Shown here: positions 39,701-51,889 of the stretch, one piece after another
Position numbering within the stretch: position 1 is the first letter of the stretch
Layout: the number at the start of each line of letters is the position of its first letter
From: Puffinus mauretanicus
Taxonomy: Eukaryota > Chordata > Aves > Procellariiformes > Procellariidae
Assembly: GCA_023333565.1 (NCBI GenBank)
Contig: JAJKFH010000205.1
Coordinates: 744,001 to 808,000 of the forward strand
Direction of reading: 5' to 3'
DNA: 64,000 bases
Program-made: the position numbers and the translations under genes
The notes under the pieces: model-generated
Seen by the model: the letters and a program-made list of their open reading frames with translations, nothing else
Told to the model about the DNA's origin: nothing
Database searches by the model: none

Positions 39701-40029
39701 AAACTAAGGTGGCTGGAGGGACACAGGGGAAAAAAACCCAAGAATGTATTTGCTAAATGGAACCAAAATAACAGGAGTCAAAGGGAAAATATGAATGCTG
39801 GGGGGGGGGAAGGATGATATAATGCATCTTGGTGGTAAAAACAAACTGCTTCTGAAGGGCTGCTCAATTTATTAACACTTAACAATTTACGGGAGGATGT
39901 TGGTTGCCCTCCACTCCTGTTGGCATCAGTAGGACCTGGTAGCACCGGGGGAGCCTAGGAGACTGCCAGCAGCTAATAGACTCTCTTTTTCCACTGGGTG
40001 GTCCAGGGACTGGTATCTGCGTCTAATTC

Positions 40030-40175
40030 TAGCTCTTTTGCATTGCTTGACTCACAGGTTTATTCGTGGCTGTGTGCCTCAGTTTATTCATCTGTAAATG
40101 GGAGATAAAGATATTCCCCTTACTTGTAAAATGTTTTGAGAGCTGCTTAAATGCCACCAGGGAAGGGGCAGAACT
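40030..40175 (+). mobile_element. MIR / CORE-SINE-like relic
   Basis: The stretch near 40073-40115 reads TGTGTGCCTCAGTTTATTCA followed by TCTGTAAATGGGAGATAAAG, the best-known part of the MIR family of ancient tRNA-derived SINEs. The weaker flank GCTTGACTCACAGG before it matches the 'GGGCAAGTCACTTAACC' part of MIR in position, and TTTTGAGAGCTGCTTAAATG after it fits the 3' portion. There is no promoter box left that I can identify and no poly-A tail. This is an old amniote repeat and may have been partly retained as regulatory sequence, as some MIR copies are, but nothing in the sequence shows that directly. Confidence 0.75.
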
Positions 40176-40331
40176 GATTCCTGTGGCAGTCAATAGCAAC
40201 AGTTTAATTTGTTTCTGTAGAAGCAGAGCTAGCCCAAAATGGGCAACTTTTGTCTATGTAATTTATTGCATTTATCACCATGGTATCTGAGCTCTAAGAG
40301 TATTATCCAAATTCCACTGAATTCACTGAGT

Positions 40332-40371
40332 GTCTTTCCACTGCTTTCAATAAGTTTTGGATTTGACCCCA
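40332..40371. repeat. Degraded ancient interspersed repeat fragment
   Basis: GTCTTTCCACTGCTTTCAAT then AAGTTTTGGATTTGACCCC matches 'agtctttccattgacttcaatgggctttggatcaggccc' at most positions. It lies 160 bp after the MIR relic at 40.0 kb. Confidence 0.45.
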
Positions 40372-40841
40372 AAGTCACAAAAAAACCTGAGGAATATGTC
40401 AAAAGAATGTAAGTGGGTGTGAGTTGAAATTGAGGAGTTTGGAGACTGGAGTATGCAGAACAGTAGCTATTTAAAGACCGAGTTTGCTACTGAGTGTTCC
40501 CTTTTAATAGGGTTATATAAATACATTCCCGTCTCAATATATGTGGAAAAACAGGCAGTGAGGTGAGACTCTATTGCTTTATTTCTTATGGGAAATATTG
40601 TGCATAGCTAAACCACCTCTTCCCCTTTCCTCACCCACCACCCACAGTCCCTGGAAGCCTTCAGCAGCTGTGTACAGTGTGAAGAGGCACATCCGGGAGC
40701 ACCGCGAGAGTTAAAAAGTTCACAGCCCTGCCTTTATAATAAAGTCCCTGTTTTCATTGCGTTCTCACTTCACCTTAAAGACTTGATCTGAGTTTTGGCA
40801 CTCAACATGTCAGAACGGGAGGGGAGACTGGTTATGCCTTT

Positions 40842-40865
40842 TTATTATTATTATTATTATTTTAT
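40842..40865. repeat. (TTA)n microsatellite
   Basis: About seven TTA units then TTTATTG. A trinucleotide simple repeat. Shorter TTA/ATA tracts recur at 44110 and 51340. Confidence 0.85.
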
Positions 40866-41759
40866 TGCTCTGCTCCCTTGCAAGGAAAGGAGGAGGAGAA
40901 AAAAAAATAAAAGAAATGTTCTTGCTTGGCTCTCTGCAAAGACCAAATGAGTTTCGGTACAGCTCCCTCGGGCCAGGTGTGTCCCCCACGGAAAGTCCCT
41001 GCCAGAGTGGGCACCAATTGGCATCTCAATTACCATTCTCGGGGAAAAAAAGCCAGTGGCCAAAGAGGACTGAGAGGTGAAACCCTCTCTTTTTTCACCA
41101 TATGTGCAGTGCACTGACTGATAGCTCAAGACAGGAGACACTGATACTATAACTTAAAAGAATCCTATTAAAATGATGGAAATCTTTGACTATGAAAAGT
41201 GGGGTCTGCACCTGGATAGTAATTATGTTTCAAAGGAAATCCATCTGGTATTTTATTGCTTATTCTCTTCATGCACTTTGTGTACAAGAACAATACGAAG
41301 GCTGGAATATTTCATATAGGGAGGCTTCCAAAAAGCTGTTTACACTCTGTCACGTCAATAAGCTACACAGATTTTTGCAGTATTATCTCAATTATGGGTA
41401 ACAATTGGAATACACATTTTTAAAAAACCTTCCTAAAAACACTGGCATGGATCCTTGGAGCAGGCAAACTCCTGCGAACTCCACCAAACTCTATGAAGCT
41501 CATATACCCAAAAAGCAGCTAAGTCTTCAGTATCTGGAAAGTTTTATAACTACAGCTGAAGTCAAGTGAAGCTTGTTTTTCCCATCAAGAGAGCAATCTG
41601 CCTGCACTGAGGATTGAACCCTGTCTGCACGTCCGTGCTGGAGAGTAGGACACAAATGTCACAGGGTGCAGGAGACTGCACTGATGGGGGAATCCTCTGG
41701 CCAAGTGAGAACTAGCTCCAACATGAAGACTGTGTCCATGTATTAATAACACCAGGCTT

Positions 41760-42085
41760 GAGCCGGATTAGGCCTGTCTGTCTGCAAACAATCATGCAAA
41801 TGTATTATAAACAGCACATTTTAAAAGAAAAACTATATAAAGTCTATCAGAATTGGGTACCAGTCTTTAAAGACCTTGGGAAACCAACAACAGTCTTACT
41901 ATAAAATCACATACAGCCAGAGCGACTTGATTACAAGGCAACCTCTCCTTCGTTGCCAATTCTAGTGATTTTATTAATGCTAGTAAATATATCACAGGTC
42001 TCAAGATGACTGATGCTTTCATTACAGCCTTGGCCTTAGCCATTAGGTGATTATTACGAATCTCAACTTTCATTTTTTAAAGTTT
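41760..42085. promoter_or_regulatory. Candidate conserved non-coding element
   Basis: A 320-bp repeat-free block with ATGCAAAT at 41794, TATTATAAAC at 41803, TTTTATTAATGC at 41970 and AGGTGATTATTACGAATC at 42046. A minus-strand open frame (41867-42073) spans it but shows no domain. The AT-rich but complex texture resembles vertebrate developmental enhancers. The call is by eye only. Confidence 0.25.
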
Positions 42086-45000
42086 TAGCTGTCACCATTC
42101 AAAGAAACGGTATTAAAAATAAACTGAAAACTTAAAAGTGAGAAAGAGGAAAAAAAGTAAGGCAAACCCTATAGAAATGCAGAAGACAAATTAAAAAAAT
42201 ATTATTATAGTAATTATTTCTTACCTATTTTGAATTTTTAGTGATCACGTTTGATGGCTACAGTAGATGTTACTGGCTAGTTGACAGCAGCAAAGTTACC
42301 TTGAATGAAACCCGTGTAACAGAATTTGGCTATAATCCACATTTGCTTTAAATTTGTTCAACCTCTAGTACAGAACTAGGAAACAGTCACAGATTTAATT
42401 TACTTTTCACTTCTGATGCTCCTTGCATATTGTGGGGGATATGAATTTGGCAAGGAGCTTGCATTTATTAGCACAAGTAAATTTACCAGGAATGTTTGGT
42501 CTTGCTGTTAAAGCCCAGATCTAGAACACAGGAATATGTCAGAAGCTGAGTGTCATTTTTAAAAGCAAGCTTAGAAACTATGTATTTCTGTTGAAATACT
42601 TCACAAGTAAACCAATTGCACCCAAAAAGTTGAGAAAGCAAAACCAAGACATATCCTGAAATATTCTTTTTAAAAACCTATTTCATTATTTTGAAGATTT
42701 GAAAACTCATGAGTTCTAAATACTTGGAATTGGAAATACTGCTGTTAACTGCTCATCATTGTTTCACACAGCATCACCCAGACCCAAGGACAGATTTCTG
42801 TCTCCCTAACTAAATTTAAGAGAGTAGCTTTATAGAAATAACTTGCAGAGTCATACTTTAGCAGCTTAGATTCAACAGATGTTGGCACTGGGTCTCCTAC
42901 CCACTCCTTCTGTGTAAATATCACTGCAGGCATTGAAAGGCCGAGCATCCCAGGGCCCTGTGGTGTATTTTGGAAGATTCAGGTATGAGATTTTGCTATG
43001 AAGCATCCCGTGTGACTGTGGCTGACACAGATAAGCCCAGGCCCCTTAGGAGAATTACATGCTGGGACCTTGACCTCTTCTGCTTGAAGAGCTGTGAAAT
43101 GGAGGAAGTAGCGCTGCTAAGCCGCAAACCACTAACACACGTGTAATTAATGTAACGGAGTTCAGAGCATCACGACACCACACTGGGGAAGCTGGTATGG
43201 ACTCACCTTAGGATAGCTTGTGTGTACGAAAAGCAAAACGTGGTGCAGAGATATTGGCTTAGGAACGTGGACCAGAACAGTGTGGAGAAGCGCTACGTGG
43301 ACTCTTGCACTCGTGAGCTGGCTCTACTGCAGATCATTTGGGTAAGTCACTGCTGTGTGTCGCAGCCCGGTGGGGGAATAGCACTGCGGTAACATCACGC
43401 TGGAGAGAACAAAATTGTGAGAGACATTGGAAATATTTCAATTTCTGAAGTTTTAAAAAAAGTATTCAGAAGTGTTAAAGTTCAGAAAAGCCCTTCTTTT
43501 CTTTCCTTAAGCAGGTGTAGAAAACAAAAGAGATGTGGATGGAAATTTGTGCCTAGCTCTGAACTGCTTCCTTATTTCCGTTTGCTTTGCTTTACTCCTC
43601 TTGCCAATGTTTAGGATGAGAACAACTTATTTCGGGGTCAATCTCAACTTTCTTGTTTGTGTCAGTTGATTTTGGATCAGATTCCTAAATTCACATACGC
43701 AAACTCAAACAACTATTTACATTCACACATAACCTACCCATGCTATTAAAGAGAAAAAGCCTCTTCTCAGCTTGAGGAGAACCTGCTGTCGACAAACTCC
43801 TTCTCCTCTGAACCATAACCTTTGACTCGTCCTGTGGGGGAGAAGGGAGAAATGCAATCAGGTGCAGAATGCCAATACGTCCCTCTGGGGTGACAGACAT
43901 CCAATTTCCAAGCAACCATTAAAAGGTCCATATGGAATTTCATGTTTAATATGAAGCAACAAGAAACAGGAAAACCCAACGGCGAACACATGCCGTGTGT
44001 TACTTCTGCCTGTGAGCTTGGGCCAGTGTCTGAGCCTTTCCAGGTGCTCTTTTCTGCACTGAGAGCAAGCTGTGGGGTTGTTCAGCACGCTTGGGGTGCT
44101 CTTACACTTTATTATTATTATTTTAACTAAGAAACTGGCTGCTTGGTCCATTTGAGGAGGGTACGGCTTTGAGACAGATGTGGAAATAATCTGAAAACAT
44201 ATGGGTCAGGCAGTGGAACATTTCCAAGATTGTATGAAACATTAAGCAAGTGAACGGAAAACATTTATTTTTCCATCTCATATTCCACAGCAAACTTGGA
44301 TTTCTCAAGCTTATCTTCATATCCACCTTATAAGTGAAGACTAATTGTGTTTTCCTCTGTATTTTCCTGCAGATCAAAAAAGTTCAAATCATACAAAAAA
44401 GTTGTTTTCCCCACCTCTGGCATCAGCTCAGCAGCCAGGAAGCCAGAGTGCAATGCCAGAGACACTGCTGGACTACGGGGAACTGCTGCAGCCCATGGAC
44501 CTCTGGAAATGAAGACGAAATGAGGCTCAGTTGTGTGCAGCACATTGATAAGACTTGGGCCCCCATTTCAGCATGACCCAGTAGGTTTAAATTGCTTCAT
44601 TTCTCAGCCAGCCAAGAGCAAATGGGTGGTAGACGTGATATGGCTGCTCACTGGAAATCACTCTTGATTGATTTAGGTTCTCCTCCTCGGTAGTGTATGG
44701 GCTAAGTATATGACTCGGGCACATAAATTACGTAGAAAACACCTTTCACGGTTGTGTATAGTACATATATATGTTGTCACCCCATCAGAGGAGAAGCTTT
44801 TATGAAGTACTAGCTCTAAGTGTATACAGAATAGAAACAATCATTTTTAGTTGCTTAACAAAAATAAAGTCATATTTCAAAATAATAATTTTGAGTTAAA
44901 ATAAAGTAGAACCAAGTAACTTTGATCATTTTTTTAGGTAAACAAAGAAACAAACAGAAAATGCCACTGCTGGCTATAGAAACAACAAGTGAATTTTTAG

Positions 45001-46363
45001 GAGTTTTTTGTTTGTTTTTTGAAAACTGATAAGAGCTGTGAAATTCAAAAAAGTTTTCAGTTCTCATTAACAAGATTTCAACAGTTTGGGTTTTGCTTTT
45101 GCCTTTTTGAAAGGCAAAAGATTTTGAAAGAAGATACAAAGATGTTTCATTTTCATTTTAACATGTTTACAGAAAAAAATTCTACTAGCACTGTAACATT
45201 GTTATTTCTGGGGGATGAGTAACAAGATATTGGAGAATTATTCATAAGAAGCATTTGGGTGATTTATATACTTTCCTGTGATTGGAACAAGGACCTCATT
45301 TCAGGCTGTAACACTCTCAGTTTCTACCCACAGGCAGAGGTAGTATTGAGAACAGTCACTTGAACCTGAATTAAAGACAACAGAGATTAAAATCGGGGAA
45401 TAAAGCTTCAAGACAAGGGGTGTTTTTGCCTCGGGTTTGCACAGCATACGACAGCGGGGTCCTAAATCCAGACTGCATTTCCCAGGGGACACAGCACTGA
45501 CAATCGCACGGACACACAACAGCAGAAACTGGTCAAGGACCGGGGTCTCCTCTCCAGGCTGACTGGGACGGACGGAAGAGCCAGGCTTTTGTTGGAAGAG
45601 GAAGGCTGCGAAAGAAAAGGGAGGCAGGGATTTTACAGGCCTATGCTTTATATTCCTTGAGATTAGGTTTTAGGTCAGGTAAATTTGGACAAACATGTGA
45701 GTTGAGATTTTTAGATTCATTATCTGAGCATCGCAGTTTTTAAGACACCCATAGTCCACCTAGCTCTAAGTAATATGTCTCAAAGTTATTTTCCATCCTT
45801 AAGCTCAAAACTTCAAAACTACCCCAAGTGGGAAGACTTCTTTTCTCCTTACCCAGCCAGCTCCCACTGAAGGCAACGGAGATTTTTTTTTCGCCAAGGT
45901 CAGGATAGGTTTACAAGATTCAGATCTATTTTAATATTTTAATGTTCCTTCAGTTCTGAAATCTGCTATGCTCCTCTGGTTACTGTAAGGCAAATAGGGC
46001 ATAACTGCTGACTGCAGAAACCCTGGAGAAAGTTACCATCACAATAAACATCTGATAATTAATAGTTACTAGCAAAACTCCACTGTTCATATCAGTTGGG
46101 TGGAAGAAGAAGGGAAATTTATATATTTTAACCATAATATATTATTTGTTCAACGCAATATGAACTCCTGCTGCATAAGACCATCCTTGTAAACCACTGC
46201 CAGAAATCCCTACCAGTCTTGCAGGATCCCAATCAACGCCTCCCCAGTTTTCCCAACCAAAGCTATGCACTCAGCAAAGCACACCTGCCATAAATCTCGA
46301 AGCATTACCAGCTTTCAGCGAAAACTGGTAACATTACGGCTGGGGGATGATGTATGGGGATGT
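42086..46363. other. Non-coding stretch, no gene recognised
   Basis: AT-rich sequence with no gene. A MIR-like word TTTGGGTAAGTCACTG near 43338, preceded by GGCTCTACTGCAG, hints at another old SINE but is too short to call separately. A perfect 11-bp stem hairpin is at 45096-45120 and an ancient repeat fragment is at 45858-45910. Confidence 0.65.
45858..45910. repeat. Degraded ancient interspersed repeat
   Basis: CAGCTCCCACTGAAGGCAAC, GGAGATTTTTTTTTCGCCAA and GGTCAGGATAGG match the same amniote motif as at 52.2 kb ('agctcccattgacttcaatggaagttttgcc...tcaggattgg'). Confidence 0.45.
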
Positions 46364-46600
46364 CACCAACTCCCTCTTCGCACGCACATACCCCTTTCCC
46401 CTATCGCAGGCATTTTTTATCGGCTTCAGTGACTCAGCCGTTAAACATCTCCCAGCCATCAAGCTGAAGGACAGCAGGCCAACGGCGGCTTTCTCCCTCG
46501 GTCGGCAGCGAGTGGTCAGCGGCCGATGTTTATGGGAGGGTGGAGGAGGGAGACAGGAGCTAGGCATAATTAACGGGACAATTGAACGGGTTATGCCTCT
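46364..46600. promoter_or_regulatory. Candidate composite enhancer-like block
   Basis: This block differs from its AT-rich surroundings by carrying about a dozen CpGs in 46380-46525 followed by homeodomain-type sequence. Visible words are TGACTCA (AP-1/MAF half-site) at 46430-46436, CCGTTA (reverse of the MYB-type TAACGG) at 46438-46443, TAACGG at 46571-46576, GAACGG at 46584-46589, and TAATTAA at 46567-46573. The pair of AACGGG words lies inside an inverted repeat with arms GGCATAA (46563-46569) and TTATGCC (46591-46597). CAATTAAC follows at 46608. Motif matches are seen in the sequence; enhancer function and conservation are inference. No open frame worth calling overlaps it. Confidence 0.35.
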
Positions 46601-48289
46601 CTGATTTCAATTAACCCCTGAACTTTGCAGTGACAAGATCTCATGGTTGCCAACTAACTTCAGCAAAAACCAGATGTTATAACTGGTTAATCCAAGATCT
46701 CAAACAGTGTATAGTTGGGATCTGATGATAGTCTTTTTTCAGATCACTTAATGCTCACTGAAAGAAAAAGGAACAAGATTTCAGACTTCTTTAATACCAT
46801 TATTGTGTTGGAATTGGGGTCTGATTATTGTATCAGAGCTGGGGTCTGATTCTGTTCTGATTTCAAATCAACTGCAGAATTCAGTAATGGGAGGAAAATG
46901 AAGTCAAAGACCAAGAGAAATATATTAATGACATTAAGGACACGGGCATTCAAAGCTTGCAAAACAGATTAGTGTATACAGACAGATAAATAAAAAAAAT
47001 CTTTGGTCAAGAAAGACTGAGATAAGCACAGAGCTGACATCAGAGAATAAACCAACCTAGCTATGTTAAGAATAGAGTTTTCCATGATTTACTAATGTAT
47101 TTTAAAGAGAGCACTTTTTAGTTTTAAAATCAGCACAGAGTTTTAGAGATTCAATACAAGAGGTTTTTTTAAGATCCTGTATAAACTACAAAGATTTGTA
47201 GCTTGCAATAAAGCTACAACTGGAAATTAAAATTCATCAAAAGAATGCAAATTTTTTAAATGAAAACATCTTTTGAATTCTTCTACCTTTTTAATTCAGA
47301 AAATAGAGAGAGAAAACCTGGTTTTGTTGGCCTTTGTTTTCAATACAATTCTGTCACTTAAAATGTTGACCATCTCTGGTTAGTGGAAATAGATTTAATT
47401 CTACTATCATTTATAGGGCTTCAATGGCTAAAGAGGATAAACTGTTATCACTTTGTGTATTGGCTTAAATGAATTTGTTCCTAATCTTTAAGCAGCTATA
47501 AATGAGAGCCAAATCTGAATTTATGACAGCAGACTGTGCATTTTCATGCAGCTGCAGTTACAGCACTAGGTATGAGAGACACTGAAGGGTGTTGAAGCAA
47601 AACCAAAGGCTGTGGTACAAAAAAGATTATAAATATCAGAAAATGTGACCAGATTCATAACATTTTAAACAGATGCGCTATCCTATAAGCAATTTCAAGA
47701 CAATTTGAAGACAAAATCAGTGTTGATGATATGGATAATAAACCTTATTTACAAATGCATTAATAAAAATATCCATTTAAAAAGAAAAAAATACGAAGAA
47801 AGATTATAAATTCAATAAACAAAATTTACTGACTGAAAAGTGTAGACTATTGTCAACCACTTTTAGGACTTTGTTATGCAATTCATAGTTTAAATAGTAC
47901 AATTAGTCAAATTAATCGCAAGCCTGCAAATTCTTTATTCATAATAGTAAATAATTATATCTATTAAGTAACTTTTTGTAATGTAAATCTCACAATCTAG
48001 GCTGATACTATCAAGTATTTTTCTCATAATGGATATTTAAAGCATCTGCAGTAAATAACAGCCAAAAGTTCTTTAAAGCATAATATCCCACTTTTCAATA
48101 TTTACGGAATTTCAGTGGATACATTTAAAAATTCCTTTTAGACACTTGAAGATGCCCACGTTACAGCAGACTACAGGAATGCCCTTCATTTCTTACACAT
48201 TACTAGCCCTATCTAATAAAGCCTAATGTCCCAATGATACAAGCATCTGGCTCTTCTCCCCTAATCAATAATATTCAGCTAAAGTCCCT
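46601..48289. other. Very AT-rich non-coding stretch
   Basis: One of the most AT-rich parts of the window, and practically free of open frames above 60 codons. An imperfect 25-bp tandem duplication (GGGGTCTGATT at 46816 and 46841) is present. The part 47460-47580, with CAGCTATAAATGAGAGCC and GCAGCTGCAGTTACAGCAC, looks more complex than its surroundings and may be constrained. Confidence 0.6.
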
Positions 48290-48460
48290 TCTTTCAGCAG
48301 CAGCATAAATTATCAGTTATATGCAAATAGACTTGCTAATGTTAATTGCCAGGGCTGATTGGTGATTAATTTTTTGATTATGATCAATCATTCCGCAGGA
48401 ATCTTAATAAGACATTCAAGGCAATCTGCAAATTGATAATAATTAGGGATCCCAACCGGT
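48290..48460. promoter_or_regulatory. Candidate homeodomain/POU-dense non-coding element
   Basis: An AT-rich block with an octamer ATGCAAAT at 48321-48328, GTTAATTG at 48341, TGATTGG at 48357, TGATTAAT at 48363-48370, TGATTATGATCAATCA at 48375-48390 and TAATAATTAG at 48437. TGATTNAT words are the composite PBX-HOX site type and AATCA/TGATT repeats suit PBX/MEIS-class partners. Such clustering on a background without simple repeats is typical of deeply conserved developmental enhancers, but conservation could not be checked. AT-richness alone will produce some of these cores, so the call rests on their density and order. Confidence 0.35.
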
Positions 48461-50349
48461 AACGCATCCACAGCCAACTATAAAACATCCCTGTGATTGA
48501 GCGTGTTCCTGTGCACAAAGTTCCCCCCTTTTGAAGAAGGGAAAAGGGAACGATCAAAGCCTCCGAAGCCTGGTGGGACCATGCCATCACATCTTTTTTG
48601 CCATCTTTATGGTAAGATGGGTTATGGCATCCTCTAACACAGCTGGCCACCTTCTTTGTGTCCCTCACATGGGAGGAAAGGAAATGGGGGTTTCATTTAC
48701 ATGACAATGCTTTGGAAACATTACCCCAATTCACAGCCTTCCAGCTCAGGAAAATAAGTGATTCGCAGGTGTACAGGATCCTGAAGGAACCAACCTTCAC
48801 CGAGCCAAGGAATATCTCTCGGAGCAGTCCTACCAGACCTGCAGGGAACACAGTCAACGGCATAATACAATAAGAATTTCAGGCCATGCAAATTTAAAAA
48901 GGGCCAAACAGGAGGCTCACATGATATCTTTTTTTCTAGTGCAGACTGGGCAATAGCATTAAATTTCTAGCAATAAGTTAGAAGAGAAATGCTTTCCCTG
49001 GGTGACACTTGTTCATATACTTTAGGCTGAAAGTTCAGATGATGTAGTAAATATAGCAGCTCAAAATGTAATATGATTTATAATATTTTATTTAAAAACG
49101 ACGTCTCTTGCAAACATAAATATCCTTATACAACATTTTAAACCCAAACACTAACTATTACTGTGTAGGAACCAGAAAGTACAAGTGACTGGAGGAGGAC
49201 ACGAAGTTTACCAAACAAGCCCTACAGACAAAGCTGCAGCTCCCCAAACACTGCCAACCCCTTGGGTTGTGCAAGGGCAGTTTGTCAACCTGCACGCAAC
49301 TTCTGGGCTCGGGCAGCTCTCCGCTGGCACATCCCAGCGTGGCGTTTCCTGCACATAGGCAGGCATTGGGCCTTGCAGAGCAAGTGTTCGACTTTGCTCT
49401 ACGTTCAAAATGGACAGACAGATCTTGACACCTGCTAAGAAGAGCTAAACAATCATAGCCTGCTGTCAAAAATGAGTGACATGCAGAAAGTGAGGAATAC
49501 AGAGGAAAGTAAATTAAGAGCATGGCGTATCTCAGTGCTGGCCTGTCATGTTCGACCTAATATCCAAGCTTTTGAAATTCCTGTCTTCATGGCCTAATTC
49601 TGATTTGCACAAAATATTCCTTTTTACATGTCAAGAATGGCGTAAAGGAGTTTGAATATAAATGAAAATAAATCCCTGAGGTCTACAATTCTTTCAGTTC
49701 TTTCAGTGTTGCCAAATGTACCATTTTATGATGAAGTCCAAGGTATTCGCTTTTTCATTTGAAGAGCTTGCAGTTAGTACAGTGTAAGTAGCTCAGCTTT
49801 TGTTTTTATTAAAAGGACAGAGTAGGATTAGCCCCTACTTTTATGTTAAATTTTCTGAAGAGAAGTTAGGTTTCAGTTGAATGTTATTTTGCACAGGAAA
49901 TATCTTCTTCCCGAATATGTCATCTTTTCAACAAGAAACTAAAATCATGGTTTTTACAAAAAGTCCAGCTTTAAATGCAAGCTTTTACCGTTTCTATAAG
50001 AAAAAAAAATACAAAACCAAAACCAAACCACTAAAGGAGTGCATGCTTGCTTTCTTCCCCTATATAGTAAACAAGGAATGCTTTGAAATGACACATGTAT
50101 ACGTGAGGTTTTTAACTATAAAATGCCTTTTAACCAGGCATTTTTAAAAGCCTAGCTCCATTGCTTGTTTAATCTCATTATTTCTCAGCCAGTTACAAGA
50201 ATTTTAAACATTTATAGAGGGAATTTGGTGGCCACAGCAAGCACAGAGTGTCACGAGGAGTAAACATGAGTATGTAACAAACACATTGACCTTAGACAAA
50301 ACCAGTTCAGTTCTTTTCTAGTTGTCCCAGATAAGAACAACTCATCTAT

Positions 50350-50830
50350 TGTCAGGGGAGCAATTCTATTGTTAAACTGATGTCTTTGATAAACAAATTA
50401 CGTCCATACTTTTTAACTTAACATTCCATTAATATTTTTTTTTTAATTCTGCATATTTTCTTAACCCAAAAAAATTACCAAATGTTTAAGTTCTCTTTGC
50501 AGCTGAGATTCCTCACTGCTGCCTTTATAAATCTCGCTCAGGAAAACTGAAACGCTAACACGTTTCTTGGATTTGGTCTGTCATTCCTCTCTAGCTCCTC
50601 GCACTTTTACAATTCACAAGGTCATGAGTACAAAATGTGCTTGTTAACTTACACAAGAATAAAGCTGTCAGATGGGCTGAGGCCTCCTTGTGTACCAGTT
50701 TAGTGAAATATGATTATCCAAGCTGTAAAATGGATAAACCTATTAAATTAATAAATCTGCTGCCCTGTAGCCTACCACTGATGTCATTGCCTTACCTACA
50801 AGGCACCCCTTCTTAAATTAATACTTGATA
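50350..50830. promoter_or_regulatory. Candidate conserved non-coding block
   Basis: Nearly 500 bp of complex AT-rich sequence with few low-complexity runs apart from a T tract at 50436-50445. Words include TGATAAACAAATTACG at 50388 (forkhead-type AAACAAA next to AATTA), CCATTAATATT at 50426, AAGGTCATGAG at 50620 and TTAAATTAATAAATC at 50743. The nearest reading frames are short. Role is inferred from texture only. Confidence 0.25.
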
Positions 50831-51889
50831 AAGGAATAAATCTTTTAAAGACATAGACTAAAGCTTTGCATTGAAGAGTTATCTTTTGTGTTACAAACTG
50901 TAAGTATTTTTTACTGCAGTGGATGTAAGAGAGAGAAAATGAATTTCAGAAAAAAAAGAAATCTTAGAAAAATGTTATTACCCAGCTAACACTGTGGGCT
51001 GCTTCTTATCTGTACACAACTAATCACTTCCCTGTTTCTTTTTTTATTCTAATGTGTGAGTGGATTTTAGTGCTCATGAAAGTGAAGGATAATTAGTAGG
51101 GTAGTGGATAAAGTGGAAGGGCACTGCCTTATCAAAGACAGATTGGGTCAGCTACACATGGGCAAAAGAAATCATGATTCACTTCTTTCGGCTGCTTTGA
51201 TTTATTACTCTAAAGGTTCAACAATGAAGTTTCACATCAGGGGAGAGAGAAGGAAAAAGAGTTTCAAAGGGTTCGTCCTTCTTGACTTCTTAGAAAGCCT
51301 TTAGCACATTGTGTTTGCTAGAGCACAGCATCGCTGTTCCTTATTATTATTAATAATCTATTACACAGACACTGACACAGAAACAAAAATGCACTCTGCA
51401 AGGCACTGACCAAATGTATGACAAGACAGAATCTCTGCCCCTAAGATCTTACAGTCTGAAATATAAAAATCAAAAAGTGGAAGGGAAACGAGCACAGACA
51501 TACGAAAGGAGTTGCTTTAAGATCACATGGCAAACAACCAGCAAAAATATGAAAGAGAAAACAGATTCCCTATATCCACACCAGTACCCACAGACAAACT
51601 TATACTTCAATAATGTTAAAAATGAGACAAAAATAAAATCCCAGCTCATCCAAAGGCATCCAACAATGTGCTCAAAACTCAAAAGTGAATTTGTAAAAGG
51701 AAACAGGAAATGAAAACTAAAGAGGGTTGACATGATTACGGGGTGTTAATAAGAAAAGACATAAGCCAGGGGCCTTGATGTACAACTAGACAACAAGAGG
51801 TTACGTTTGGAGTCAGGGCTATGCTAATTTGCAAACTTGGGTCCATTTCATTAAGTGAGCTGAGAGACAGGCTGTCTCAGTCCAGCAGA

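Noticed and set aside
44335..44372. Acceptor-like TTTTCCTGCAG before ATCAAAAAAG
   Set aside because: The pyrimidine tract is short and broken, and the following frame shows no coding character.
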